Positions 36,578 through 50,368 of a stretch of 64,000 nucleotides of DNA are shown piece after piece. Source of the DNA: Eudromia elegans. Taxonomy: Eukaryota; Chordata; Aves; Tinamiformes; Tinamidae. The stretch covers positions 3,284,896 through 3,348,895 of the forward strand of contig PTEX01000060.1 in the NCBI GenBank assembly GCA_003342815.1, given 5' to 3'. Position numbers and translations under genes: made by a program. The notes under the pieces were generated by a model, which did no database searches, had not been told where the DNA came from, and saw only the letters and a list, made by a program, of their open reading frames with translations. Within the stretch, counting starts at the first letter, position 1; each line of letters begins with the position of its first letter.

Positions 36578-39339
36578 TTATTAATAGAGTAGTGAAAGGG
36601 AAGCTAGAAGCATGAGAGAAGAAGATTTAGACATAGTAACAGATTTTTCCCTCCAACCAGGAAGGCAACATTGTGCAATTGTAAAAAATACAGCAGGAAG
36701 TAAGTGTAATAAGTCTGGAGTAGATCACAGCTTGAGAAGTGATATTTAGGAGTCCCAAATTTCTAAAAATATATTTCTAGAATGAAAAATAGCAAAAAAG
36801 AAAATTTTTAATATAATGGCAAGGCTATTAAAATCAGTCAAATGCATTTTCTTTCCTTTTGAGAAAGAAATTATATTTATATAGAAAAAATAGTCTTTGC
36901 GATGATAGACCTGAGGTCTGGGGAGTCAGGCACATCTCATTGCTGCTACAGGGTCTCTAGGTAAATTGTTTGATTTTAGTGGCTATCCATATATAAAATA
37001 AAATAGGCAAATAGACAAAAAAGCTTCATTTAGATGCCACATTTGAAGGGTTGGGAAGGACTCTTCTCAAATATGGCAGTTGAGGATCCATCTCAAGCCT
37101 TCTTAGCTCTCCTTGCTGCAGAGGCACAAGGAAAGAGAGACATGCAGGACTGCAACACCAAAAATAAAACTGGAAAGGAGGAAAAAATACAAAAAAAGTG
37201 CTTATTAAAAAAATTGATTGGAAATTTAATTAATTTTTTTCCTAACTGGAAATACAGGCTTTGAAGTGTTATACAAAAAGATACACATGGAACTGTGTGA
37301 GGCATGGCTACCTGTGCAAAATCTCTGCTTGCTGAGGCACGTTCCCTTGATTTCTATGACAGAACAGAAAAAGAAGGGGAGTTGCACACACATAAATACC
37401 CACTCAGTGCACATCCTATGGCTTTACATAAGGATGGCAATTCAGAAATCAAGATAAAATGAAAAAGAAGAATGACGTGGAGTTGGACAGGAACCACATC
37501 AACAGCAGAACAACCTTCAGCTGGGAATATTAAGTCAAAGCCAATCATGTCAAAGTTGGTTGGGAGCAGAGCAGTAGGTTTACTAGTTTTGCATCTGAGT
37601 GAATCAAAGAATCACAAAATCATAGTGGAAAGACTTAACTACGGGAGCATTTTCATGCCCATACAGAAATCTGCCTGGTGGGATGTGCCAGTTTCAGGGT
37701 AAAGATGTAGAGCAGGTTGTAAAGTCCCTCCTCTGGCAAACTCTGTATACTTTAGTGTTTTAGTTTAGTTAAATTAGCATTCATGTAAATGCGTTAGGCA
37801 AAGTAACAAGTATCCCTGACACCAGTCCATGCACTGTCGTATCCGGGCTCATTCTGCTTTGGTCTGCCACTTGTGCCTGCGATATCTGCAAAATCCATCC
37901 AATGGTTCTCCATCAACTTGGCAGAACTTGGCTTAGATGAAAATGCAAAAGCGCTCTGTTTGGAAAAGACGGATTGAATGCAGAGGGCATAAAGCATGGC
38001 AAGGATTGTTGCAAGCAGCATTTCTACTACGGAAGTTGTCTTTATTGAAGCCTCTTTTCACCACATGCTGCTGAGAATGAAGAGAAGCAGAGTCAAGGCT
38101 TTCAGAAAACACTTCAATACAACCTGCCTTGAACCTCCACCCAGGATCACAGAAAACAGGCTTCTTTCACAAAGTGCCTTTGGCCAGACAGTATGGAGAC
38201 AAGCACTACAGGCTCCAAGCAATCTTAACGCCCTTGGTGACCCTTCAACTTGCAGGATCTAGTTTGTGCAGCTTGGCAAACTTAAGACAACTTTTACAAG
38301 ACCTGATTTCCTATTCTTTTGGAAATCCTGCATTTCAGAACTGCAGCATCAGGCTAATACTCCAGCACTGCCTTGCATATAAAAAAAAAAAGGAGATTAA
38401 ATCTTTTTATTCTGATAGTTACATGAAATTCATATCATCATTTCCAATGCATGAAGCTGCTCACTACCTTAAGCAACACTTAACTCTGTTCATTTAGGAA
38501 TAAAACAGCATGTTATTTACTTGATGGTGATGCTTGATTTTGAAGGAGATATTCAGCTATGTTGGGTCTCCATTTAGACACTACCCTAAGCTTTAATTAT
38601 ATACCATAAATACCCATGAGATATCCATAAAACAAATTAATTAGCAGCTTTATTCTAGAGTTCAAGCTGCATTAAGAAACAACATAAAGGAAGAGGATAC
38701 TATAACCAAGCTAGAATTTTTGGAGGAGCATATTTTAATTTCAGTGTTGGCAGTTCAGGTAGCAAATAAAGATTGCAAATGAGCCGATTCAGGCAATCTT
38801 TTTCAGGTGTAATGCTTTCTAGAGTATCTCATTTCCAACCAATTGCTTCAAATGAAACTCATATGAAAAGAACGTGGCTCAAATCAATTAGCTTGCAATG
38901 CGATATTGTTTCTTCCCTAGGAAGCTATCTGTTTCATGTCCATAACAGCACAACCACATTTTTAAATTGTTTGGAGCGGCTCTGACACTGTTTTGTCTTT
39001 GACCAGTTGTAAGCTATCACTACAAATGAATGGAAGGCAGAGGCATGTGATCACATAGCCCATCCAAAAAAGACAAGGTTTACAGCATACATTAGCAAGG
39101 ATTCAAAGTTCCTAAATTCCTTCTTCAGCCTTTGGAAAATAACAGCTTGTTTTAAGCGTCTAACATAACTTTCACCACAAACACAAATCCATTTAACCAG
39201 AATACTATTGATTCAATGTTAAAAGAATGCTGGAATACTGTCCTTTTCGTCTACAGATGTGACTAAAAAAAAAAAAAAAAACCCAAGAAAAACCACACTA
39301 CATGTCTAAAAAGGTAGCCCTGAAATCCTAGGGTTGAGT

Positions 39340-39474
39340 TCCTTTCCTTTCTCCTTTCTCCTCTCCTTTCTCTATTCCACTTAGCTTTCTCCTTTCCTCT
39401 TTTGTCTATCTTTTCTCCTTTCCCATTTCCTTTCCCCTTGTCTTTTTCCTTTCCCCTTTCCTTTCCCTCCTTCC
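39340..39474. repeat. Polypyrimidine tract (CCTTT-rich), 135 bp
   Basis: Almost all C/T on the plus strand with CCTTTCC and CTCCTTT motifs, interrupted by a few purines. The DLG2-sense (minus) strand is therefore purine-rich here. Confidence 0.9.
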
Positions 39475-42395
39475 TGGAAGCATGTATTTATATGACAATA
39501 TTAGTATATGAATCAAGGAAGAAAGATACGGTACCATTTCATATTTAAAAGGACTTTACCATAATAACAGCCACTCCACATTCTGAGGAGTAAAAAGCAG
39601 CTATTCATATCATTTGGAGCACACACTGCATTATGCCTTCTCCATCCCCAGTGACCTCAAGGTACTGGACCAATTGCCCTTTGCTTTACTTCAGCTGTAA
39701 TTTATTGTGTTCAGTGTGGAACAGTCAAGGTAAAAATCTAGGGCTGGAGTTACATAGGATGTCTGGCTTGGATTAAACATACATACGAATGAAGCCACTT
39801 GAAGGGCCAAAATAAACTGCAGTCTCCCTGTAATAAAGAAATAAAGCAGTCTGCTTGTCATAGATATTTTAGGATTGTGTCTGGTTTCAGGAAGAGGAGG
39901 CAAAACTAAATATGCTTCCCAAAATGACACCTTGGAATAAGGTGTCCAGGATACAGCAGATCAGACCCTGGCCACATGCCTGAGCCACTTTCAGCTGTGT
40001 TGATTATAGCAAGAGGGGATTGAAGACAGCTTTTTTCTGTCTTTAGAGTACGTCAATGATTTTTATTGTTTAAAAACATCCATGGAAGTAAATCCTTAGT
40101 GACAAAACACATGCCTTCTCCTGGAAGCATTTGCTACCTTAGAATAACCATCTGGTCTCTATAACTGGATCACATGGAAAGCATGTTAGCTGCTGAAGGA
40201 AATAGAGATGTTGCATATTATCAAGCAGCAAATTACATTTAGCTACTTCAAACAAGTCTGGTCTTTTTCTCCTCCTGTTAGAAGCCATTGACATTTTGCT
40301 TTTATAATCCGTTGTGGTAAACAGGCCCAGAATTATCACAGCCATAAGAAAGCTGCAGCCAGAAATGGAAGGAGCAGCAGTCATTTGATCCCACAGAATC
40401 ACAGATTACGTTCCTAAAAGACAAGTCAAAACTAATCAAGGAACAATTTGGGAGTCATATGCTGAAATGTGGGTAACGATGCATATCACGAGGTGTTTTT
40501 GTTTTTGTTGATGTTGTTACTTTACTTTGCCTCATCGATTGCAATGAATTCCAACACCTCGGAATGCTATATTCCAGTCTAATGGCTCTCATTCTGAGAA
40601 ACATTTGCCTAATATTAATTTCAACTTCCATTTCCTTGGCTTCATCAAATTATTTTGATTCTGTAATATTCTCTAATATTATTCTTCTTATTTCATAACT
40701 TAGTTTCATAACTATTTTTGCACCAGCTGGTTAATTTAGTGAGCATTCTTTATATTTTCTACAAATTTAGACAGTACAGAACAGAGACACAGTCTGCTAT
40801 TCCCTGAATCACCTTTAAAATCCATTTTAAGATTCCTACATTTTTGCTCTTCCATTCTTTTATTACAAAGGGCACCTTAAGTACTAAGATATATTTTTTT
40901 CATACTTCAGCAATTTTAAATTTCAATTACATTCCTGGGCTGAAACCCCATGATCCCAACAGTGTGCAACTAGTTATTTAATTATGTTCTTCCTCTACTC
41001 ACACTTTGATTTTTGACAGTTTCCCCAATTTCTTCCCTTTAAATAAAAAAAAATTAACCCCTCTACATTTCTATACAGTGTACAGTGATACAGTTAATTA
41101 GATTCCTTTCATCAGTTTATTTTTTTGTGTGTTTTGTTCATGTATTGATTGCTGCTGATGAGTTGAGAAGCTATATGCTTCTGATGTGCTTGAGAAAGGA
41201 AAAACCATGTTTTTTCTCATTAAATCTTTCAGTATGCTTTAACATAGTTGTATATTCAAATTCCCAGAGTCCATTAACACCTACATTTGTCTTGCATAGA
41301 AACAGTATCAATTTAATGCATTCAAACATTCTCTTTTAGCTTTTTATTAATTTCCTTTGAAGTAGCTTCTCAAATTTTTTTATTTTTTCTTTCTGAAGTT
41401 TAATGCTACCAGGTTTTTTTTTTCCTTTTTTCCCCTCACACTCTCATTAGAATGTGAAATTTAGCACACTATGGTCTCTACATCAAATCTAAGTTCTATG
41501 CACTGCTCAAAGCAAAATCAAAAGCGATTGTGAAATTGTATGTATTTTTAATCCTTTTATATTAATTTATATTTGTATAATTCATATCTTTTTCTAATTC
41601 AATTATCAATGTGCCATGAATATCATACTTTGCTAAATAAATTCCTACCCCATTCTGATAGAACTAACTTCTGCTAACTTTACTTTCACTAACTTAATAT
41701 TTTTTTCATTCCTATATAGATTACAACAATATCCCATGGATTATCGTCACTGTTTTTTTTCAGATAAACCAGCATCTTTGTTCGTTATAAGAATTACATT
41801 TTATCCACATATATCATTTATATGTAAATGCTACATGAATTCCATAAACAAAATAAATTACTTGACTCAGAGGAAGATCCAGAAAAGACATGGAAATTGA
41901 AAGGCAAGTAATTAGATGCAACTGAAACATTTCTCTACAATGCCTTATTAATGCACAGAACTCATTGTAAGCAGATAAAACAAAAAATAAATCTGCAATC
42001 TTGGTGTAAGCTATAGTTCTTTTATAATTTAAAGAGAAATATACTCAAGACCATGAAAAAAGTCTTTGACTGACTAGTCCCAAGAAAAATAAACAGTGTT
42101 ATTGGCAGATAATTCTGGAATTAAGCTCTGTGCTGTTTTGTTGAATTCTCTCTATTCCCACTACCAAATACAGCATTGCCCCTTATGAAGCAGAATTTCT
42201 GGAGCTCACTAAATTATACAAGGAAAACTCCACACAAGTAAATGCAAAAAAAAAATTAGAAATATATTTTTAACTAGTTCAGAGCAAAGCATGATGCCAC
42301 ATTCTTCTGTCATTTCAATCAAACATAGTTTTGTTCTCTCATGCCTAATGATTAATTAGTGAACTGCTTTTATGCCAAAATAACTGTTTCTAAAT

Positions 42396-43057
42396 ATCAC
42401 AGAATCACAGAACAGTTAAGCTTGGAAGGGACCTCTAGAGATCATCTAGTCCAACACCCCTGCTCCAGTGGGGACACCCAGAGCATGTGGCACAGGGTGG
42501 CAGCCAGGCGGGTTTGGAAGATCTCCAGAGAAGGAGCCTCCACAACCTCTCTGGGCAGCCTCTTCCAGGGCTCTGCCACCCTCACAGCAAAGTCTTTCTC
42601 ATACGAGGATGGAACCTTCTGTCTTTTAACTTGTACCCATTATCCCTTGTCCTGTCACTGGTCACCACCAAGAAGAGTTTGGCCCCATCATCCCTATGTT
42701 TTCCTGTCAGGTGTATTTCCCTTCTGGTACTTACACATATTGATCAGATCTCCTCAGTCTTATCTTCTCCAGGCTAAACAGACCCAGCTCACTTAGTCTT
42801 TTGTCATACAGTAGGTGCTCCAGTCCCTTAATCATCTTCATTGCTCCACACTGGACTCTCTCTAGCAGCTCCACGTCCCTCCTGTACTGGGGAGCCCAGA
42901 ACTGCACCCAGTACTCCAGGTGTGGCCTCACCAGGGCTGAGCAGAGGGGAAGGATCCCCTCCCTCAACCTGCTGGCAACGCTCCTCCTGATGCAGCCAGG
43001 ATCCCATTGGCCTTCTTGGCCACAAGGGCACATTGCTGATTCATGGGTAACTTGTCA
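42396..43057 (-). mobile_element. CR1 LINE fragment, 0.66 kb
   Basis: Starts TCACAGAATCACAGAAC, then GGAAGGGACCTCTAGAG, and reads through the 3' UTR into the C-terminal ORF2. On the minus strand [18 protein letters not shown] and [18 protein letters not shown] are visible. The 3' UTR differs from the 2.7/17.7-kb copies (CTCCAGTGGGGACACCC instead of GCACACGCAGGGTCCCC), so it belongs to another subfamily. Frameshifts break the reading frame. Confidence 0.95.
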
Positions 43058-46000
43058 AACAGACAAGTAGATGTTTCAATAGCCTCTGGGGAGACATCCA
43101 GCTATTATGAATCATCCTAATTCACACTCACGCTAATTATTTGATAACAACAGCAATAGTTTTGTATTTTCACAAACAACCACCTGGCAGAAATTACATT
43201 TCATTCTCATTTACTCCGTTCTTTCCTCACAACAAATGTATTTATTTTAATATTGATCATTGATCTTAGCAAGTGAAGACTGAAAATATTACACTCTGGA
43301 AGATTCATATGGCAAAACTGCAAAAGAGCTGAGATGTGAGAAAATCAAGAAACTGCTTAAAAATAAATCACTAAAGTAAGTCAGTTTCATATTTATACAT
43401 ACTTATATACACAGATACCTAGGATTTTTTTTTCCTCCCTCTAAAAGCTCTAGCATTAGTTTAAGGGGTATCTGTGTTACAGGTTGGGAGTAACTCCCTC
43501 AGATTCAGAAAATGCTTGATATTTATCTCTTCATGACCAAGTAATATTCCAAACCTTTACAGGCATAAAAGCTTTTATGTATTGTAGGAATTTTGGCAGC
43601 AAAAGTCAGTAAACAATTATCTATGTAAAGCCATTAAAATTCTCCGTTGAAAGCCTTTCATGTCAAGAGTTCTGAAGATACACTAGGCTTGACTTTACAG
43701 AGATGTCCTGACATAAATCCAAGCCTTTGCACTCTTCTGGGTATCACAGTTCAGGATCCTACTTAAGTTGGTTAGCAAAGACAGATGCATCACAACAATT
43801 AACAGTGAGGCCTGGGATGTTTGTTCCCAGAGAGTGGTGGACAGATCATGGCCCAGAAAAGTGTTCAGTATGGACTAAATTCTCTACAAAGCTAGATTAA
43901 ATGTGGTGTGCAGATACAGCAGGATACCAGAGAACTCAGGCTGTAAACATAAATCCACAAAATCGAACTGTCAGAACAGATTCAATGGTCCCAGACTCAT
44001 CTAAACTGAATCTGAACACACGACATTGATGGCTCCCATTTCCCAGGAACTCAGTCTGAGCCTAATCATTTGGGAGAAAGGTAGGCTGAAAGTTATTTCA
44101 TGATGCTCCTTTTTATATACAACAAAACACAGACAAATAAACACTGCAGGATACGCTTCAGTTCTGCCAGAAACGGAAGAACAAGAATCATTAATTGTTA
44201 CGCTGAATCATTATTATAGGATCTTCTCTTTTTTTTCAGATCCCCCACATCTGGAACATATGGAATCTACGGTGCTACTCTGAGTGCAACATTTAAAATG
44301 AATTCAAGGAATCCTATGACATTTATAGTCCTATAGTCCCAACCTGGCCCTTCCTCTAGCACAAGAAATGGCTGAGCACATGGCCTTGTTCTCCATGAAT
44401 ATATGTGGACTGGCGTGGAATGCCAACAAGTAGAGAGGAGAAAACTAAACTCCAAGTGTCTGAAGCAGCAACCAAACAACAGTACTAATTGCTATCAATT
44501 AGGACCATTCTTTCCTGCATGCTCTGGGTCTCAACACATATTTAAAAACTCTGAAGAAGCCATTTTAGTTCCAGAGCACGCCAAGGATGAGAAGATTGGA
44601 TTATTTCCTCAGTTCAAAGCAGGAGCTGATCTTGACTAGAAATACTGCCCAAAATACTGTGTGTTGCTGTCTTACTTTCTCAAAACTTTTCCTGTGAACC
44701 AAGCCTCCAAACTGTTCTTTCAGATTGAAAACGATTCAGCAAATTCTACTGAAATTAAAAATAATTCCAAGACAGTCAGAAATATATTTTGTGGCAATTT
44801 ACTTGGTTTCCAAACATATAAAAGTACAAAACATTGATAGTTCTTAGTGAAGCTCTTATCATATTTTACAATTTGGTAGCCCAAGAAGAGCACTGGAATT
44901 TTTATGCAGGTCCAGTTCATCTGAACTTCGCATACAATTACTTGATTAATTTCCATGGTAGACTGTGTCAAGTGATTAGGATTCATAGGTTGCAGAAATA
45001 ATCTGGGTTCCAGTATTAACTACTATTCTCTGAATCCCATTTACAATATTCAGCTTGCTCTGTTTTTCGCTCTCTTACATCTTAATAACTGAAATAATGA
45101 ACCCAAAAGCCTGGAGCACCAGGAAACAGAGTAGATTAGAAAGTGTGGGAGAACCTGGACTGTAGGACCTCAGCAGCTGGTTTCAGTCACCAGGAGAAAA
45201 CATTAGAAGGAGAACCTCACTTCATAAGCGGCCTAGAAGGGTCAACCTAAACAAGTGAACTTAAACAAATCACATGGGTAAGTAAACAGCATAGGGACTC
45301 TGACCAAGACTGAGACATTTTAATGGAATCATGCTCCAAGAAAAGCACAATTCACCAGAACACCGAAAATCTTCTAACAGAAATGCTAGCAATTTTCAGC
45401 TGTGGCAGTAATTTTCAGCTATGTTTATTCATATAAAAGTTAACAATTTACATGTAAAATGTAAACATATCATGTATTCATAAAGTAATACTCCAGACCC
45501 AATTTAGTTTGTCCTGAGAAGTAATTAAAGTCATCTCATTTTAAATCTGCAAGCTGGCAGGATGCACATTGAGGCAGTGTATAATAAGCAAAACTCATTC
45601 GACGATGAGAGGTCTCTATTTCCTTGGGCTTGTAACCCTTACATGCATGAATATCCTGTTTCACAAGAAGTTAAATGCCACTTTGGTCAAAACAAATCTC
45701 ACCTGGGCACTAAACAGAGCACTACACCATACCTTAAAATGTATGTCTTGGATGGGATAAAGCGAATGAGATCATTAGGAGAACTAATGGTTCTTCTTTC
45801 TCCACACATGCAAATAGATACTATGGTTAAGCTGTCACAATCAGTTCAGAATTTGGCCCTTTGTGTTTCCATCCTCATTATAGTCACATTTCTACTTCTA
45901 AGGACAGATCTCATCAGATTTTAAATCATTCTGATTGTAGTAATATCCATATTTTACAAGACCTTTTGCAATTCTGTTGTTATTGATGTTAACTACAAAA

Positions 46001-49000
46001 AGAATAATCCTCAATTTCTCCAGTAACAAACCACTGAGTTATCCCGTGATATTATCTCCCCAAACCCTGAGGGTGACTTTGAAAAGGATGTTAGTTATCT
46101 CTAATGGAGATATGTAAACAGATGTTATATTTGCCATCTGATTAAGCATTTTAGAATGATCATTAAAGTCAGTTACCCATATGGAACGTCATATGTACCT
46201 ACTGTTTAACTGGGCAAAGCACATTCATTGACTGGGAGAAAATATGTGATCCGTGATAGCTAAGAAAAGACTAGGAACCGGAGTCCTTATTTTCTCCATT
46301 CTCTTCTGGAAATAAATTAGGGTTATATGCCTGAACCAAATGAAGCTGCTTTTAAGATCTCTGTGTGATCTGCAGATAATGAGTCAAGGGTATCAAATAG
46401 ATCTTAGGGTTCAGAACACTGAATCACTCTGTCCATTGCTGGATTCGATGCCCTCCTCTGCCAAAGCATTTCTATTTGATGCTGGGGAAGCTATTTAAGC
46501 CAAAATTCTCACATGTGGACAATGCACATACCTCATTTTCCTGTCTACAATTTGAAAGCATTAAACATAATCTGCAGCAGTATCAAAGAAAACCAAGAGC
46601 CTGCAGCTGAAGTCAACACGAATTGTCTAATATAATTCAAGTGATCTACAAGAGCTGGAATTCTGAATTACCAGACCATAGATATTTCAAATCAAGCACT
46701 CAAGACTAGTGTGAGGGCTTATTTATTTCTTCATTTATTATCTTTATTTCTCCATGCTCTAGTTTACCCTGTGAGATTCAGTTTATTAGGTTGATCATTT
46801 CTCCCCTCTCCCACAGTGCCAGCTGCCACCTCCTTGCCCTTTCAATCCCAGAGTGTATCTACAGAAATGGATTTGCACAATAACTAATGCCAATCTCTCT
46901 GGGTCTCTACCCAGGGTATCTTAACACAGTGCTGTACCTAAACTAATATTTATTCTGGCGCGAGCAAGATATTCTGATATTATTCTGCTGTACAAGAAAA
47001 GAAAGGCCCAGGGTTTTCAGTCCCAGGGCCTATTTCCCATCCAAGGATCAAGAGGTTGTTATGAGAAAAGTTGGCTACATCTTGGAAGTAAAATCATGCT
47101 TTAAAGCTAAGAGTATAGCACACATGCACATTGGTTAGCACAAAGAGAAGTAATAACCTTCAGAATGTGCATGGAAAATGAGTTCTTTGAAAACTTAATT
47201 ATTATCTCCAGAAAAGATATACAGAGCCTATATGAACTCTGGGTTATAACTCAGGCAAATTTGGTTACATTTTCAGAGGGAAGGGTGAAGGCATACACTT
47301 AAAGGTCATCTTGCCATCTCCAAAAGTGCAGGAACATCAAGGAGACAGGAAAAGTATTTCCAGGGTTATTTAATTATTTAAATTGCTGAACCATAATGTA
47401 TCTTCCCTCCCTAACCTCACTCCATAAATGACTCAGTTGTTCTGGCTGAAGCTGTGAAAACACAGAACCAAATGATGAGATCAATCACCTGAACGCACAA
47501 GCACATAGCACTGAAAATTTTAGTTTAGTATGTTAACTTTGACAAAAGTTATCAACCAAAGGGAAAAAAAATAGTTGTGGGGGAAAAAAAAAGAAAAGCA
47601 TTCCCAATAGATCTTATCACTCTACTTACTCACCACATTCACGTACCACATTTGTCATAACTATAACTAAATAATTATAACTTCCCTTCTAAGCAACTTT
47701 CCCTCCTACTAAATCTCTAATATGCTCTTTTTTTCTCTTTGCCATGCACTGGTAATAAATGTTTCTTATGTATAAAATATCATTTGCTTGTTATAGTATC
47801 AGTGAAAGAGAAATTTTGACTTTTGCCAAAGCCTAGTTGATTAAAACTACAGCAGATTCTATGTAGGGCAGATTCCTCAGTCCTTTGACCGGCTCCTTCC
47901 ACTAGGCTCTGTTCTAGTCTGTCACTACCTTACCCAACTTCACTCTCTGAATCTAGCTTGTTTCAGCCCCCATTTCTCAAATTTTTGATCACATTCCCAG
48001 CCCCCTTGCTCAGACATCTGTACCCTCACATCGTATTGCACTACTACTACTGGAAGACCCTGCTGGAAGACCCTTCCCAACCCTCTTTCTTGCCTGCATT
48101 TTGATAGCGTTACAGGTAGTTTCAACAGGAGATTCTCTAATGGAAGGAAAATGAACATTCATCTTGTTAAAGGATGCTGCGGTATCTGACTGAAGATCCC
48201 TCATATTAACATTGAGATATGCTAAGCCCAGGTGCTTTCAGACACAGCCTGGGTAGTGCTGCAGAGGGGAAACTATTTTTTAATTTAATAGGTCTTAAGC
48301 TTCACTTCCCATCCTGGTCCTGTAGCAGTTCACATTCTATGTATCTTAAAAATGCAACCAATTAACACAGGATATAGTCATATTGATACCATAAATAATA
48401 GGATGAAATATATACTTAGTGTTTACTAATAAAAACGATGAATAAATATGCTTTAGATGCAAAACATATTAGATTTTTTCAGAGTCCTAAAATATTTAAA
48501 ACATTTTCATATAATGCTCTCTAATAAGGACAAAGTTAGATTACCATTAAATATATATTATTTATCACTCCATGATTTTTTTTTAATAGCAGCATGATGA
48601 CTACATAACACACTCTGAGATAAACAGATAGGTCTATTAATGTAACTGGTACACTTGACTGATGCTGATTTTGCCCCCTACTGAATATTAATGACAACAC
48701 ATTTCATTTTGTTTTGCCTTTAGTAGCTAATAAAACCAACAAATAAGCGAATATGAATTTCTGAACAACAAAAAATGTTTAATTAAGTGAGCCTATGATG
48801 CCAGAGATAGATAGAAGGTGTTAAGAGCTCAGCTTCAGCAAATATGGAGCAGAACAAGAGATGAAAGTGTGCACTGTGCCTCAAAGACCAAATACATAGC
48901 GTAGGCATCATTAAAAATAGCTAACACTTTCACCTGAAACATCATAACTACCTGGAACTAACTCTCAAAATTATTCTGCCCTAAGTGCCTTCATGCAAAA

Positions 49001-49304
49001 TTCAGTTTAAGCCCCACTGACCATGGCAAACTGTGGAAAGACGTTTGAAAGGTGGTACCACATTTTTCACATGAGCCCTGCAGTTTGACTGGAGTTATCT
49101 TGAGCTGCTTCGCTGTTCTTCGAGATACAATTCATAACTCTCAGCCTGAGGAGTAGTTTCAGTCAGATTCAGTAAAATTCTAGCTCTAGAGCCCTTGTTA
49201 CATAAAAAATCTATATAAGTTGCAACAACATCCTAGATTGTCTGCAGAAGCATTACACCAAATACCTGAAGCACACAACCTTGTTGTGCTTTATTTCCTA
49301 TATT

Positions 49305-49622
49305 ATCATAGAATCATTATGGTTGGAAAAGACCTTCAAGATCATTGAGTTGAACTGTAAACCATCACTACCATGCCTGCTAAACCATGTCCCTATGTGT
49401 TACTATCTACGTGTTTCTTGAACACTACCAGGGACAGTGAATCCCTGGGCAGTCTGTTCCAATGCTTCAGCACTAGTAATAAGTAATGAGTAATAAGGTC
49501 ACCTCTGCTTCTCTTCTCCACACTAAATGATCCCAGCTCCCTCAGCTGCTCCTCATAAGGTCTGTGCTCCAGCTCCTTCACCAGCTTCATTGCTCTTCTT
49601 TGGAAATGTTGCAACATCCCAA
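49305..49622 (-). mobile_element. CR1 LINE fragment, different subfamily, internally deleted
   Basis: Begins ATCATAGAATCATTATGG and TTGGAAAAGACCTTCAAGATCATTGAG, the 3' end of a second CR1 lineage whose UTR includes 'ctaaaccatgtccctatgtg'. On the minus strand [20 protein letters not shown]...RGDLI jumps directly to [10 protein letters not shown], so roughly 180 bp of ORF2 that normally separates these blocks is missing. Confidence 0.92.
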
Positions 49623-49918
49623 TTTTCTCAGGGAATATTCCCAGTAATATTTCAAAAGATCAGCAGCCCTGCTTTCAGCAAGTTTTCCTTTCCAATGCCA
49701 GCATTTGTGAGCATCCCCAAACTCCAGATTCTTCAAGTCTTGATGGAGACTGGATATCTCCAAGACATCTCAATTTATATGGGCAGTTTGTGTTGGGTAA
49801 AGAACCCAGAGCTGATGTGAGGACATCACTTGCTTTGGTGGACAAGGTCCAGAAGTTAAAGAAAAAGTACAATTATTTCACCTCAATTAAATGAGATTCT
49901 TTAAGTCTTTATGCATAT

Positions 49919-49923
49919 ACACA

Positions 49924-49958
<35 letters not shown>

Positions 49959-49962
49959 AAAA
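49919..49962. repeat. (AC)9 followed by A26
   Basis: A dinucleotide run at 49919-49936, then 26 consecutive A at 49937-49962. It may be a decayed retroposon tail, but no SINE body or target duplication was recognised. Confidence 0.95.
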
Positions 49963-50348
49963 GTATCTTGGGCAATGTCTCACACCTCATAAAAGCAAAG
50001 GAGAGAAGTGGGAAGGAGAAGAAAACAGCTTGATCATCATGGATATGTGAAACCAACAGTGAAGTCCCCATGCACAAAGAAATCAATGTAGCAAAAAAAG
50101 CAATCCCAAAAAGGGTAAAGATAGAGGCTAAAAATCAAAATAATCTGTGCTTGGTTATTACTAGTGTAACTGGGAAAATGGAAATGGAAAATCTCTTCTC
50201 TGCAAGTTACATGCCTGTGGTAAACAAAACTTTCTCTATTATAACAAGCAAGTTTCTACACATAGCAAATTCAAGAGTAAGTCCAGACCTCTTGCAGTGT
50301 AGGGTTTATTTTTTTATCCTTATTAATATTTAACCCCTGATGCAAAAG

Positions 50349-50368
50349 ATATATATATATATATATAT
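50349..50368. repeat. (AT)10 microsatellite
   Basis: Alternating AT for 20 bp. Confidence 0.93.

Noticed and set aside
40540-40700. Weak resemblance to an old inverted LINE ('ctcattctgagaaacatttgcctaatatt')
   Set aside because: No second collinear block recognised; needs a profile search against CR1/L3 models.
47600-47660. Strong donor-like GTG|GTGAGTAAG on the minus strand
   Set aside because: Upstream frame gives only a few codons in phase 1; an isolated donor consensus is expected by chance over 64 kb.
49640-49860. Sequence after the 49.3-kb CR1 as a continuation of the element
   Set aside because: It does not follow the expected ORF2 template beyond about 49622, and no repeat family is recognised.
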